Assembly: GCF_900168195.1 (NCBI RefSeq)
Contig: NZ_FUYX01000002.1
Span: 441,501 to 505,500, forward strand
Reading direction: 5' to 3'
DNA length: 64,000 nt
DNA from: Allobosea thiooxidans
Lineage (GTDB): Bacteria; Pseudomonadota; Alphaproteobacteria; Rhizobiales; Beijerinckiaceae
The stretch's first letter is position 1, and every line of letters begins with the position of its first letter. The position numbers were made by a program, and so were the translations under genes. Shown here in pieces: positions 9,023-17,334 of the stretch. The notes below the pieces were generated by a model. That model had not been told where the DNA came from and did no database searches. It saw nothing but the letters and a program-made list of their open reading frames with translations.

Positions 9023-10204
9023 TCAGCCGGCGGCGTCGATCTCCTTCATCACCGCGGCGGCCTCGGCAAAGCCGGTGTTGCCGGCCGGCACGCCGGCATA
9101 GATCGCCGTCTGCATCAGCAGTTCCTTGAGCTCGTCGCGGGTGAAGCCGCCGCTCGTCAGCCCGGCGCGGACATGCAGGCGGAATTCCTCCCAGCGGCCG
9201 AGGCTCGCGGTGATGGCGAGCACGATCAGGCGCCGCGTGCGGTCGTCCAGCCCGGGGCGGCTCCAGATCTCCTGCCAGGCGACGCGGGTGATCATCGCCT
9301 GGAACTCGGCGTTGAATGGCGTGCGGTTGGCGAGCGAGCGATCCACCCAGGCGTCGCCGAGGACGCGGCGGCGGTTGCCCAGACCGGCCTCGAACAGGGT
9401 CTCGGCTGCGGCGGCGACGTCCGGGCCGGGCTGCAGGAAGGCGCGCAGGGCGCCGGCCAGGGCGGCGGGCGCCTCGAGCGGGGCGAGATGGCCGCAGTCG
9501 AGCCGGTCCAGCTTCGCCGCAGGGATGGCGGCGAGGAGGTTCTCGCCATGGCCGGCGAAGGGAGTGGAGGCGTCGCGCTCGCCGACGACGACCAGCACCG
9601 GGCAGGCGAGGGCGGGTAGCTGGCCGATCAGGTCCATGTCGCGGATCGCGGCTCCGGCCCCGGCATAGCCTTCGCTGTTCATGGCGACGAGACTGCGCCG
9701 CACGCTTTCGGCCACAGCCGGCTGGCCCGCGGCGAAGGCCGGCGAAAGGAAGCGCTGCATGGCGAGGTCGGCGATTGCCGCCGTCCCGCCGGTGCGGACC
9801 TTGGCGATGCGCTCCTGCCAGGCGGCCTTGTCCATGGTCGCTGAGGTGCAGATCAATGCGAGGGCCGAGACGCGCTCCGGCCGGGACAAGGCCAATTCCA
9901 TCGCGATCATGCCGCCGAGCGAGACGCCGGCCACGGCCGCGCGGTCGATGCCGGCGGCATCCATGGCGGCGGAGACGTCGTCCGCCAGCATGGCGAGGCT
10001 GTAGTCGCCAGCCGGCGCGTCGGAGGCGCCGTGGCCGCGGGTGTCGAGCCTGAGCACGCGGAAGGAGGCGAGCAGGGCGGGCAGGACTGCGTCCCAGAGC
10101 GAGAGGTCCGTGCCGATCGAATTCAGCAGCACGAGCGCCGGCTTGCCGTCGGCGCCTTCGAGCTTCCAATAGATCCGGGCGCCGCTGCTCGCTGCGAAAG
10201 GCAT
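9023..10204 (-). CDS. pcaL: Fused 3-oxoadipate enol-lactonase / 4-carboxymuconolactone decarboxylase (PcaL type)
   Basis: A 393-residue two-domain protein for consecutive steps of the protocatechuate branch. Residues 1-255 are an alpha/beta hydrolase (PcaD) with Ser95 in GVSLGGM, Asp211 in GERDAS and His239 in DCGHLAP. Residues about 265-393 are the CMD/PcaC domain (GLGNRRRVLGDAWVDRS ... LHVRAGLTSGGFTRDEL). Expected action: decarboxylate gamma-carboxymuconolactone, then open the enol-lactone to 3-oxoadipate. The ATG at 10204 follows GAGGAAC; the open frame continues much further upstream without homology. It is the last gene of the leftward pca operon, 10 bp after pcaB. Confidence 0.93.
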   Translation of the reverse strand: MPFAASSGARIYWKLEGADGKPALVLLNSIGTDLSLWDAVLPALLASFRVLRLDTRGHGASDAPAGDYSLAMLADDVSAAMDAAGIDRAAVAGVSLGGMIAMELALSRPERVSALALICTSATMDKAAWQERIAKVRTGGTAAIADLAMQRFLSPAFAAGQPAVAESVRRSLVAMNSEGYAGAGAAIRDMDLIGQLPALACPVLVVVGERDASTPFAGHGENLLAAIPAAKLDRLDCGHLAPLEAPAALAGALRAFLQPGPDVAAAAETLFEAGLGNRRRVLGDAWVDRSLANRTPFNAEFQAMITRVAWQEIWSRPGLDDRTRRLIVLAITASLGRWEEFRLHVRAGLTSGGFTRDELKELLMQTAIYAGVPAGNTGFAEAAAVMKEIDAAG

Positions 10205-10214
10205 TGTCCGTTCC

Positions 10215-11354
10215 TCAATCTTGCCGCGCGAGCAGTGCGGCGACCAGCGCCGGGCTCTCGCCGATGTCGCTTCCGAGGCCCGCCGCCGCCAGGTTGCGGG
10301 CGATGGCGGCTTCGTCGATCTCCAGCCCTTCCGCCACCGTCGCCATGGCCTCGGCCGCGCCGCCTGCGAGCAAGAAGAGCTCGGCGAGCGCCGGGCCCTC
10401 TGCCTGCCAGCCACCGAGGCCGCGCTCCTGCTCGGCGGGCAGGCCGGCGAGGATGCCGGCGACGAGGCCGGGCGCCCGCAGGGCGGCGGACAGCGCGATC
10501 TGGCAGCCGGTGGGGTTGCGCTTATGTGCCATGGCCGAGGAGCCGCCGCGGCCGGGGATCGCTGGCTCGCGCGCTTCGCCGATGCCGTTCTGTGCCAGGA
10601 GCGAGACGTCGCGCGCCATTTTGCCGAGCGCGCCGATCGCGATGGCGAGAGCCGCCGCGATGCCGGCGATGCCGCCGCGGCGGGCGTGCCAGGGCGGTGC
10701 GTCCGGCAGGTCGAGCGCGGCGGCGAGGCGGGCCGAGACGGCGGCGCCCTTGCCATCGAGGCCGGCGCGGCTGCCGGCTGCTCCGCCGAATTGCAGGGTG
10801 GCGCCGGTCTCGACCTCGTGCCGCAGGCGTTCGGCGGCTTCGACGATGCCGGCCTGCCATTGCGCGAGGCGCAGGCCGAGGCCGATCGGCAGCGCATCCT
10901 GCAGCAAGGTGCGGCCGATAGCGGGTGTCGCGGCATGGCGCTGCGCCAAGGCGGCCAGCGCCGTCGCCGTACGGGCAAGATCGCTGTCGAGCAGGGCGCT
11001 CGCGGCGCGAATCTGGCAGGCCAGCACCGAATCCGCGACATCCTGGCTGGTCGCCCCCTTGTGCAGGACGGCGGCGGCAGCTTTCGGCAAGGCGGCGCGC
11101 AGCCGCGCCACCAGAGGGATGGCGAGGGTGCCCGCCAGCGTCGTCTCCTCCGCCAGCGCGGCGGGGTCGATCACGATCCTGGCGCAGAGCGCCGCGATCG
11201 CCTCGGCCGACTCGGGCCCGATCAGTCCTTCGGCCGCTTCGGCGCGGGCGAGCTCCGCCTCGAAGGCGAGCGCATGGCGCAGCGTGGCCGCGTCGGAGAA
11301 CGCGGCCAGCATCGCCTGGGTTGTCGCCGGCCGCGAGCGGAGGAGCCCGCTCAC
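10215..11354 (-). CDS. pcaB: 3-carboxy-cis,cis-muconate cycloisomerase
   Basis: A 379-residue member of the fumarase/aspartase superfamily that cyclises 3-carboxymuconate to gamma-carboxymuconolactone, the substrate of the PcaC domain encoded next. HKGATSQDV (98-106) and [13 protein letters not shown] (268-280) are the conserved catalytic-loop signatures of the family, and [15 protein letters not shown] fits PcaB. The first codons overlap the end of pcaJ by 4 bp, so translation is coupled. It is at the short end of PcaB lengths. Confidence 0.93.
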   Translation of the reverse strand: MSGLLRSRPATTQAMLAAFSDAATLRHALAFEAELARAEAAEGLIGPESAEAIAALCARIVIDPAALAEETTLAGTLAIPLVARLRAALPKAAAAVLHKGATSQDVADSVLACQIRAASALLDSDLARTATALAALAQRHAATPAIGRTLLQDALPIGLGLRLAQWQAGIVEAAERLRHEVETGATLQFGGAAGSRAGLDGKGAAVSARLAAALDLPDAPPWHARRGGIAGIAAALAIAIGALGKMARDVSLLAQNGIGEAREPAIPGRGGSSAMAHKRNPTGCQIALSAALRAPGLVAGILAGLPAEQERGLGGWQAEGPALAELFLLAGGAAEAMATVAEGLEIDEAAIARNLAAAGLGSDIGESPALVAALLARQD

Positions 11355-12013
11355 GCGGCCTTGGCGAGGCTCGGCGCGACCGTGAAGGGTGCCGCCGTCT
11401 TGGCCTTGACCTCGTCGAGGCTGACGCCGGGGGCGAGCTCGATCAGGGTGAGCCCGCCGCCCTTCTCCTTGTCGCAGCTCATGACACAGAGATCGGTGAT
11501 GATGAGATCGACCACGCCGGCGCCGGTCAGCGGCAGCGAGCAGCGCTCCAGCACCTTGGATTCGCCCGCCTTGTTGGCGTGATCCATCACGACGATGACC
11601 TTCTTGACGCCGGCGACGAGGTCCATCGCGCCGCCCATGCCCTTCACCATCTTGCCGGGAATGGTCCAGTTGGCGATGTCGCCATTGGCCGCCACCTCCA
11701 TGGCACCGAGGATGGTGAGATCGATATGGCCGCCGCGGATCATCGCGAAGCTATCGGCCGAGGAGAAGAAGCTCGAGCTCGGCAGGATGGTGATGGTCTG
11801 CTTGCCGGCATTGATCAGGTCGGGATCGGCTTCGCCCTCATAGGGAAAGGGACCGATGCCGAGCAGGCCGTTCTCCGACTGCAGGGTGACGTCGACGCCA
11901 TCGGGAATATAGTTCGCCACCAGCGTGGGAATGCCGATGCCGAGATTGACGTAGAAGCCGTCCTTCAATTCCTTGGCGGCGCGGGCAGCCACCTCTTCGC
12001 GGGTCCAGGCCAT
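11351..12013 (-). CDS. pcaJ: 3-oxoadipate CoA-transferase subunit B
   Basis: Beta subunit (220 residues) of the succinyl-CoA:3-oxoacid CoA-transferase that activates 3-oxoadipate. Glu47 in QSENGLLG fits the glutamate that forms the acyl-CoA thioester intermediate. [13 protein letters not shown] near the N-terminus and [12 protein letters not shown] are conserved. The start at 12013 gives a TGATG junction with the A subunit stop. A longer frame upstream has no family sequence. Acetoacetate:succinyl-CoA transferase (ScoB) has the same fold, but the pca context favours PcaJ. Confidence 0.92.
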   Translation of the reverse strand: MAWTREEVAARAAKELKDGFYVNLGIGIPTLVANYIPDGVDVTLQSENGLLGIGPFPYEGEADPDLINAGKQTITILPSSSFFSSADSFAMIRGGHIDLTILGAMEVAANGDIANWTIPGKMVKGMGGAMDLVAGVKKVIVVMDHANKAGESKVLERCSLPLTGAGVVDLIITDLCVMSCDKEKGGGLTLIELAPGVSLDEVKAKTAAPFTVAPSLAKAA

Positions 12014-12723
12014 CAGGCTGCCTCCCTCTTGCGCTCGGTCAGCTTCTCGATCTTCTTGTCGTTGATCGTGCTCTTGATGATGCGGTCGACATAGATGCCG
12101 GGGGTGTGGATCGCCTCCGGATCGAGCGAGCCGACCGGCACGATCTCCTCGACCTCGGCCACGGTCACCTTGCCGGCGGTCGCCATGTTCGGGTTGAAGT
12201 TCCGCGCGGTCTTTCGATAGACGAGATTGCCGGCGGTATCGGCCTTCCAGGCCTTGACGATGGCGAGGTCGGCGCGCAGCCAGGTCTCGCGGACATAGAG
12301 CTGGCCCTCGAATTCCTCGACCGGCTTGCCTTCCGCCACGACGGTGCCGACGCCGGTCCTGGTGTAGAAGGCCGGGATGCCGGCGCCGCCGGCGCGGATG
12401 CGCTCGGCCAGCGTGCCCTGCGGGTTGAGCTCGAGCTCCAGTTCGCCGGCGAGGTATTGCTGCTCGAACAGCTTGTTCTCCCCGACATAGGACGCGATCA
12501 TCTTCTTGATCTGCCGGGTCTGCAGCAGCATCCACAGGCCGAAGCCGTCGGCGCCGGCATTATTCGAGATCACCGTCAGGTTCTTCACGCCGGAATCGCG
12601 GATCTGCGGAATCAGGCTCTCGGGATTGCCCGACAGGCCGAAGCCGCCCGACATGATCGTCATCCCGTCAAACAGCAGCCCCTCAAGCGCAGCCGATGGG
12701 CCGTCATAAATCTTCCGCGTCAT
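12013..12723 (-). CDS. pcaI: 3-oxoadipate CoA-transferase subunit A
   Basis: Alpha subunit (236 residues) that pairs with PcaJ to move CoA from succinyl-CoA to 3-oxoadipate. The glycine-rich CoA-binding segment [10 protein letters not shown] lies near residues 25-34. The ending [14 protein letters not shown] is basic and typical. GGGAGGAGC lies directly before the ATG at 12723. It is the promoter-proximal gene of pcaI-J-B-L. The last enzyme needed, a 3-oxoadipyl-CoA thiolase (PcaF), is not in the window. Confidence 0.92.
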   Translation of the reverse strand: MTRKIYDGPSAALEGLLFDGMTIMSGGFGLSGNPESLIPQIRDSGVKNLTVISNNAGADGFGLWMLLQTRQIKKMIASYVGENKLFEQQYLAGELELELNPQGTLAERIRAGGAGIPAFYTRTGVGTVVAEGKPVEEFEGQLYVRETWLRADLAIVKAWKADTAGNLVYRKTARNFNPNMATAGKVTVAEVEEIVPVGSLDPEAIHTPGIYVDRIIKSTINDKKIEKLTERKREAA

Positions 12724-12818
12724 TGCTCCTCCCAGGGCGCGGCCTCTGCCGCGACATGCGCCTTGGCGGCTCGTCCCGAACGGCGCGCTCGCGCCGCGGG
12801 CCGGCCGCCCCCGATGGT

Positions 12819-12851
12819 TTCGCCGGCGATCAGAATACGATCGCCGGCGAA
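12819..12851. promoter_or_regulatory. Perfect 13-bp inverted repeat between PACE gene and pcaI
   Basis: Arms TTCGCCGGCGATC (12819-12831) and GATCGCCGGCGAA (12839-12851) match perfectly across a 7-bp spacer AGAATAC. Each arm itself contains the palindrome TCGCCGGCGA. It lies about 96-128 bp before the pcaI start and 57 bp after the PACE gene stop, on the same strand as both. It may be an operator for the pca operon or a strong hairpin ending the PACE transcript; no U-tract follows. Confidence 0.5.
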
Positions 12852-12907
12852 TGTCCATGGCCATCGCGGCGTCGCGGGCCCGCGCGTGGGGCGGAGCGGG
12901 CGACGGT

Positions 12908-13348
12908 TCAGGCGGCGGCCATGCGCTCCGGCGCGGTAATCGGGAAAACCCGGTCATAGGCGAGATTGAACAGGAAGGCGTAGACCACGTAGAAGACCAC
13001 GATGGCGAGATCCATCAGCAAGGTCTGCCACAGGCTCATGCCGAGATACCAGGCGATCGGCGGCAGCAGCAGCACGAGCAGGCCGCCTTCGAAGAGCAGC
13101 ACATGCAGGACGCGCGTCGCGAGGTTCTTGCGGGTATGCCCGACCAGGCGGTGCATGGCGTGGTCGAAGCCGAGATTGAAGACGAAGTTCCACAGCGTCG
13201 CCACGGTCGCCGAGCCGACGCCGACCACGCCCATATGGCTGGCCGGCAGCCCGAACAGCTGCGCGCCGCCCGGGATGACCAGCGCGAGCCCGATCGCCTC
13301 GAAAAGGAGGGCGTGGCGGACCCGATCCGGGAATGAACGCATCGACAT
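12908..13348 (-). CDS. PACE efflux transporter (AceI/chlorhexidine-efflux family)
   Basis: A 146-residue membrane protein with four hydrophobic helices made of two tandem BTP units. Each unit starts with the family signature: RVRHALLFEAIG and RVLHVLLFEGGL. Each ends similarly: LWNFVFNLGFDHA and YAFLFNLAYDRVFP. The conserved Glu in HALLFE fits the proton-coupling residue. Family members export biocides such as chlorhexidine and possibly short-chain diamines as natural substrates. It is transcribed leftward ahead of the pca operon, but a strong hairpin lies between. Confidence 0.9.
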   Translation of the reverse strand: MSMRSFPDRVRHALLFEAIGLALVIPGGAQLFGLPASHMGVVGVGSATVATLWNFVFNLGFDHAMHRLVGHTRKNLATRVLHVLLFEGGLLVLLLPPIAWYLGMSLWQTLLMDLAIVVFYVVYAFLFNLAYDRVFPITAPERMAAA

Positions 13349-13764
13349 GCTTGGTCGTCTCGCTTGAACTGATTTCGGTTTGATGGCGCGGCTTCTATCG
13401 CGATCAGCCGCTTGTTCAAGTTAGCTATCATCTGCTTTTCAGATGGATTGGATCGATCGAGAGCGGCGCCGATCAACCCGGCCGATGCCGGGGGCAGGGC
13501 TTTCGTCCAGCGAGGACCGGGATTTTCGCAGAGGGCACAGCCGGCCCGCAGTTGGGCCAGTCAAGTGGCGGCGGTTTCGCGAAGCGGGAATTTAATTACA
13601 TATCCTGCATGGGCGACCTGCCATTTCTGCCGAAATCAGCCTGCTTCTGCCGTCAATATCGGCATGCGCCGGCCTGTCTTGCCAAGCTTTCGGTGTTGTG
13701 AAATATCTTTGGTAATAAAATTTCACAAACGGCCAGGATTCATGGCCTTGCCAGGGGAGACATC
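13349..13764. promoter_or_regulatory. 416-bp intergenic region with GAAAT-type inverted repeats
   Basis: No coding frame here looks real. The right part is AT-rich and holds three related patterns: GGGAATTTAATTACA (13586-13600), ATTTC-TGCC-GAAAT (13623-13636), and a perfect 9-bp inverted repeat TTGTGAAAT (13696-13704) / ATTTCACAA (13720-13728) with a 15-bp spacer. The last one is 37 bp before the binding-protein ATG and would cover its promoter. The RpiR regulator at the end of the same operon is the natural candidate to bind; this is inference. GGGGAG at about 13755-13760 is the ribosome binding site. Confidence 0.45.
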
Positions 13765-15330
13765 ATGCACGTGAAAAGCTTCGACCAAGGCGCCTTGACC
13801 CGGCGCGGCCTCGCCGGGCTTGCGGCCGGCCTCGCCGCCTCGACGGTCATGGGCCCGCTTTCGGCTGCGGCGCAGGGGGCCACGAGCGCGAACCTCGCCA
13901 TGGTCGGCGAGCCGCAGTCGCTCGATCCGATGGCGTCGACTGCCGACCTCGTCGGTACGATCATGCACCATGTCTACGAGTCGCTGTTCACCTTCGACGC
14001 CAACTGGGCGACGCAGCCGATGCTGGCTGCCACGCTGCCGACCGTCTCGGCCGACGGCAAGACCTACACGATCGAGCTGCGCAAGGGCGTCAAGCTCCAC
14101 AATGGCCGCGATCTCGATTCCGAGGACGTCGTCGCCTCGCTGAAGCGCTGGTTCGAGATGACGCCGCGCGGCAAGGGGCTCTCCAAGAGCATTGTCAGCC
14201 TGACGGCCAAGGGGCCGACAACGGTCGAGATCGTGCTGAGCAAGGTCGAGCCGGCGCTGCTGGCGCATCTCGCTTTGCCGTCCGGCTTCGCCGCGATCAT
14301 GGCGAAGGAATCGATCGCCAACCCGCTGACCGAATTCGTCGGCACCGGCCCCTACAAGTTCCGCGAGCGCAAGCCCGACCAGTTCGTCGTGCTGGTCAAG
14401 CACGATGGCTATGCCGCGCGCAGCGAGCCGGCCTCCGGCTATGCCGGCAAGCGCGAGGCGAAGATCGACGAGCTGCGCTTCATCCCGGTGCCGAACGCCA
14501 ATACCCGCCTCGAAGGCGTGATCGCCGGTCAGTATCAGTTCTCCGACCAGCTGCCGGTCGAGAGCTTCAAGAAGCTGTCCGGGGCGAGCGCCGCGCGCGC
14601 CGTGCTGACCATGCCCTTCGGCTTCCCCTATTTCCCGACCAACACCAAGCAGGGGCCGATGGCCGATCTGAAGGTCCGGCAGGCCTTCCAGATGGCGCTC
14701 GACCTCGAAGAGGTGCTGATGGCCGGCTTCGGCGAGCCGAAGTTCTTCGCCAAGGCGGCCGAGCACTTCCCGAAGGGCTCGCCCTTCTTCTCGGAAGCCG
14801 GCAAGGACAAGTACAGCAAGGCCGATGCCGCCGGCGCCAAGAAGCTCCTGGCCGAGGCCAAGTATGACGGCACGCCGATCCGCATCCTGAACTCGAAGCA
14901 GTATGACTTCCATCACCGCATGGCGCTGGTCATGGCGGAGCAGATGAAGGCGGCCGGCTTCAAGGTGCAGCTCGACGTCGTCGACTGGGCGACGCTGATC
15001 CAGCGCCGCGGCGACCCGGCGCTGTGGGACATCTACATCACCCACTCCGCCTTCCTGCCCGAGCCGATGCTCTCGCCGCCACAGCTCGGCGACGGCGCTC
15101 CCGGCTGGTGGGCGAGCCCGGCCAAGGAAGCGGCGCTCGCCGCCTTCAACGCGGAGCCCGACCCGGCCAAGCGCGGCGCACTCTGGGGCAAGGTCCAGCA
15201 GGTGGTCTATGACGAGGTGCCCTATATCCGCGCCGGCAATTTCGGCGCGCTCTCCGGCACCTCGGCCAAGCTGACCGACTACGCCGCGATGCCGTGGCCG
15301 TCCTTCTGGAACGTCGGCCTGGCCAAGTAG
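13765..15330 (+). CDS. ABC transporter substrate-binding protein, family 5 (dipeptide/oligopeptide type)
   Basis: Periplasmic receptor of 521 residues, normal for SBP_bac_5 proteins. The N-terminus has a twin-arginine-like signal (LTRRGLAGLAAGLAAS) ending around SAAAQG. The mature start LAMVGEPQSLDPMASTADLV and the segment GKTYTIELRKGVKLHNG are family hallmarks. It leads an operon with two permeases and an RpiR regulator. Cargo could be peptides, opines, glycosides or other compounds; the RpiR (sugar-phosphate sensing) partner hints at amino sugar or glycoside. Confidence 0.93.
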   Translation: MHVKSFDQGALTRRGLAGLAAGLAASTVMGPLSAAAQGATSANLAMVGEPQSLDPMASTADLVGTIMHHVYESLFTFDANWATQPMLAATLPTVSADGKTYTIELRKGVKLHNGRDLDSEDVVASLKRWFEMTPRGKGLSKSIVSLTAKGPTTVEIVLSKVEPALLAHLALPSGFAAIMAKESIANPLTEFVGTGPYKFRERKPDQFVVLVKHDGYAARSEPASGYAGKREAKIDELRFIPVPNANTRLEGVIAGQYQFSDQLPVESFKKLSGASAARAVLTMPFGFPYFPTNTKQGPMADLKVRQAFQMALDLEEVLMAGFGEPKFFAKAAEHFPKGSPFFSEAGKDKYSKADAAGAKKLLAEAKYDGTPIRILNSKQYDFHHRMALVMAEQMKAAGFKVQLDVVDWATLIQRRGDPALWDIYITHSAFLPEPMLSPPQLGDGAPGWWASPAKEAALAAFNAEPDPAKRGALWGKVQQVVYDEVPYIRAGNFGALSGTSAKLTDYAAMPWPSFWNVGLAK

Positions 15331-15361
15331 GCCGGCCGGGGCACCTGGCCTGACAGTCGCA

Positions 15362-15385
15362 CCGGCGCGGTCGATGCCGCGCCGG
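15362..15385 (+). other. GC-rich stem-loop between binding protein and first permease gene
   Basis: CCGGCGCGG (15362-15370) and CCGCGCCGG (15377-15385) form a perfect 9-bp stem with loop TCGATG. It starts 31 bp after the binding-protein stop and no U-tract follows. Such hairpins often protect the upstream mRNA and raise binding protein over permease; that role is inferred. Confidence 0.55.
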
Positions 15386-15430
15386 ATGCATTTCCGACAA
15401 GCCCGCCTACCGCACAACGGAGCGTATCGG

Positions 15431-16372
15431 ATGCTCGCGCATATCGGACGCCGCTTCGCCGGCCTGCTGCTCGTCCTCTTCATCGTCGCCGCGCTCGTCT
15501 TCTTCCTGACCCGGCTGGCGCCGGGCGATCCGGCGGCCCTGATGCTGGGCGACCAGGCGACGGCCGAGGACATCGCCAGGCTGCGTGCCGCCTACGGCCT
15601 CGACCAGCCCCTGCCGCTGCAGTTCGCGCTGTGGCTGAAGGAGGTCGCGAGCGGCAATCTCGGCCAGTCGATCTTCCTGCAACGGCCGGTGACGCAGGCG
15701 CTGCTGGAGCGGGCCGAGCCGACCTTCTTCCTGGCGATGTTCTCGCTGGCGATCGCCGCAGCGATCGGCATCCCCGCCGGCGTCGCCTCGGCGGTCTGGC
15801 GCGGACGCCCGGTCGACCAGACGGTCAGCGGGCTCGCCATGCTGGCGGCCAACATCCCGAGCTTCTGGCTCGGCCTGATCTTCATCCAGCTCTTTGCCGT
15901 CAAGCTCGGCTGGTTCCCGGTCGCGGGCTATGGCGCGCCGGAGGCCGGCTTCGCCGAGCGCCTGCGGCACCTGCTGCTGCCGGCCGCCGTGCTCGGCGTC
16001 GTCAATTCGGCGCTGATCACCCGCTTCACCCGCGCCAGCATGCTCGACATCCTCGACGCCGATTTCCTGCGCACGGCGCGGGCGAAGGGGCTGTCGGAGC
16101 GTCGCGTCCTGCTGGGGCATGCCTTCCGCAACGTGCTCGTCCCGGTCATCACCGTGCTCGGCCTGACGCTGGCGCTGCTGATCGGCGGCGCGATCGTCAC
16201 CGAGACGGTGTTCGGGTTGCCCGGCATCGGCAATCTCGTCGTCTCGGCGGTGCTGCGGCGCGACTACCCGGTGATCCAGGGAGCGCTGCTCGCGGTCGCG
16301 GCGATCTATGTCCTGATCAACCTCCTGATCGACGTGATCTACACGCTCGTCGATCCCCGCGTGCGCTACTGA
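15431..16372 (+). CDS. ABC transporter permease, DppB type
   Basis: Inner-membrane permease of 313 residues with six hydrophobic segments. The N-terminus RRFAGLLLVLFIVAALVFFL and LAPGDPAALMLG are typical of DppB/OppB proteins. The ATPase-coupling EAA loop is TARAKGLSERRVLLGHAF. The start at 15431 keeps the usual short N-terminus; an upstream ATG at 15374 would overlap the stem-loop and adds unconserved residues. Confidence 0.92.
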   Translation: MLAHIGRRFAGLLLVLFIVAALVFFLTRLAPGDPAALMLGDQATAEDIARLRAAYGLDQPLPLQFALWLKEVASGNLGQSIFLQRPVTQALLERAEPTFFLAMFSLAIAAAIGIPAGVASAVWRGRPVDQTVSGLAMLAANIPSFWLGLIFIQLFAVKLGWFPVAGYGAPEAGFAERLRHLLLPAAVLGVVNSALITRFTRASMLDILDADFLRTARAKGLSERRVLLGHAFRNVLVPVITVLGLTLALLIGGAIVTETVFGLPGIGNLVVSAVLRRDYPVIQGALLAVAAIYVLINLLIDVIYTLVDPRVRY

Positions 16373-16382
16373 GGAGGCGGCG

Positions 16383-17231
16383 ATGACGAACTCTCCCGTT
16401 CGCGCCTTCCTGCGCAGCCTCTTCCGCCGCAAGCTCGTGCTCGTCGCCGCGCTCGTCCTGCTCGTCGCCTTCGCGCTCGCGCTGTTCGCGCCGTGGCTCT
16501 CGCCCTTCGATCCCGGCGCCATGCGGGTGGTGCGGCGCCTGCGCCCGCCGAACGAACTCAACTGGTTCGGTACCGACGAGCTCGGCCGCGACATCTTCTC
16601 CCGCATCATCTGGGGCGCGCGCGCCTCGCTGGGCATCGGCTTCGCCGTGGTGCTGATCTCGGTCGGTACCGGCGCTGCGCTCGGCCTCGTCGCCGGCTAC
16701 TTCAAGCGCCTGGACGCGGCGATCATGCGGCTGGTGGATGCGCTGATGGCGCTGCCCGACATCCTGCTCGCGATCTTCCTGGTGGCGGTACTCGGGGCCT
16801 CCGCCGGCAACGTCATCCTGGCGCTCTCGATCGTCTACACGCCGCGCGTCGTGCGCGTCATCCGCGCCTCGACGCTGGTCGTGCGCGAACTGCCTTTCGT
16901 CGAGGCGGCGCGCTCGATCGGCGTCTCGACGCCGCGGATCCTCGCCGTGCATCTCCTGCCGAACATCGCCTCGCCGGTGCTGGTGCAGGCGACCTTCATC
17001 TTCGCCTATGCGGTGCTCGCGGAAGCGGGGCTTTCCTTCCTCGGCGCCGGCGTGCCGCCGGAAGTCCCGACCTGGGGCACCATGATCGCCTCGGGCCAGC
17101 AATATGCCGACGACGCCTTCTGGCTGGTCGGCTTCCCGGGGCTGGCGATCGTCTTCGTGGCCCTGTCGCTGCAGATCGTCGGTGATGGCCTGCGCGACAT
17201 GCTCGATCCGCGGCTCCGGAAGGCGTTGTGA
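16383..17231 (+). CDS. ABC transporter permease, DppC type
   Basis: Second permease of the importer, 282 residues. It has the DppC N-terminal helix, the WFGTDELGRDIFSRIIWGAR motif and an EAA loop EAARSIGVSTPRILAVHLLP (split: EAARSIGVSTPRI, LAVHLLP). It begins 10 bp after the DppB-type stop with GAGGAGG upstream. No ATP-binding gene follows; the next gene is a regulator. The importer must borrow an ATPase, for example from the fused protein at 56916-58571 or from elsewhere in the genome. Confidence 0.92.
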   Translation: MTNSPVRAFLRSLFRRKLVLVAALVLLVAFALALFAPWLSPFDPGAMRVVRRLRPPNELNWFGTDELGRDIFSRIIWGARASLGIGFAVVLISVGTGAALGLVAGYFKRLDAAIMRLVDALMALPDILLAIFLVAVLGASAGNVILALSIVYTPRVVRVIRASTLVVRELPFVEAARSIGVSTPRILAVHLLPNIASPVLVQATFIFAYAVLAEAGLSFLGAGVPPEVPTWGTMIASGQQYADDAFWLVGFPGLAIVFVALSLQIVGDGLRDMLDPRLRKAL

Positions 17232-17334
17232 AGCCGCCTCCGGAACGGCCGGACCCATCATTCGCCCTGCGATCCGGGGCCTGCTGCCGGCGACGATTTG
17301 CCTGCGGCTGCGATTTCAGGAAAGCTGCTGCGGC

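Noticed and set aside
10205..11041. Long in-frame extension ahead of PcaL
   Set aside because: It overlaps pcaB in another frame; the conserved hydrolase start and a ribosome site are at 10204.
13412..13774. Possible small gene in the gap before the binding protein
   Set aside because: No good ribosome site, no conserved-looking sequence, and it overlaps the start of the binding-protein gene and the inverted repeats.
13723..15573. 616-codon open frame on the minus strand
   Set aside because: It is antisense to a clear binding-protein gene with signal peptide and family motifs.
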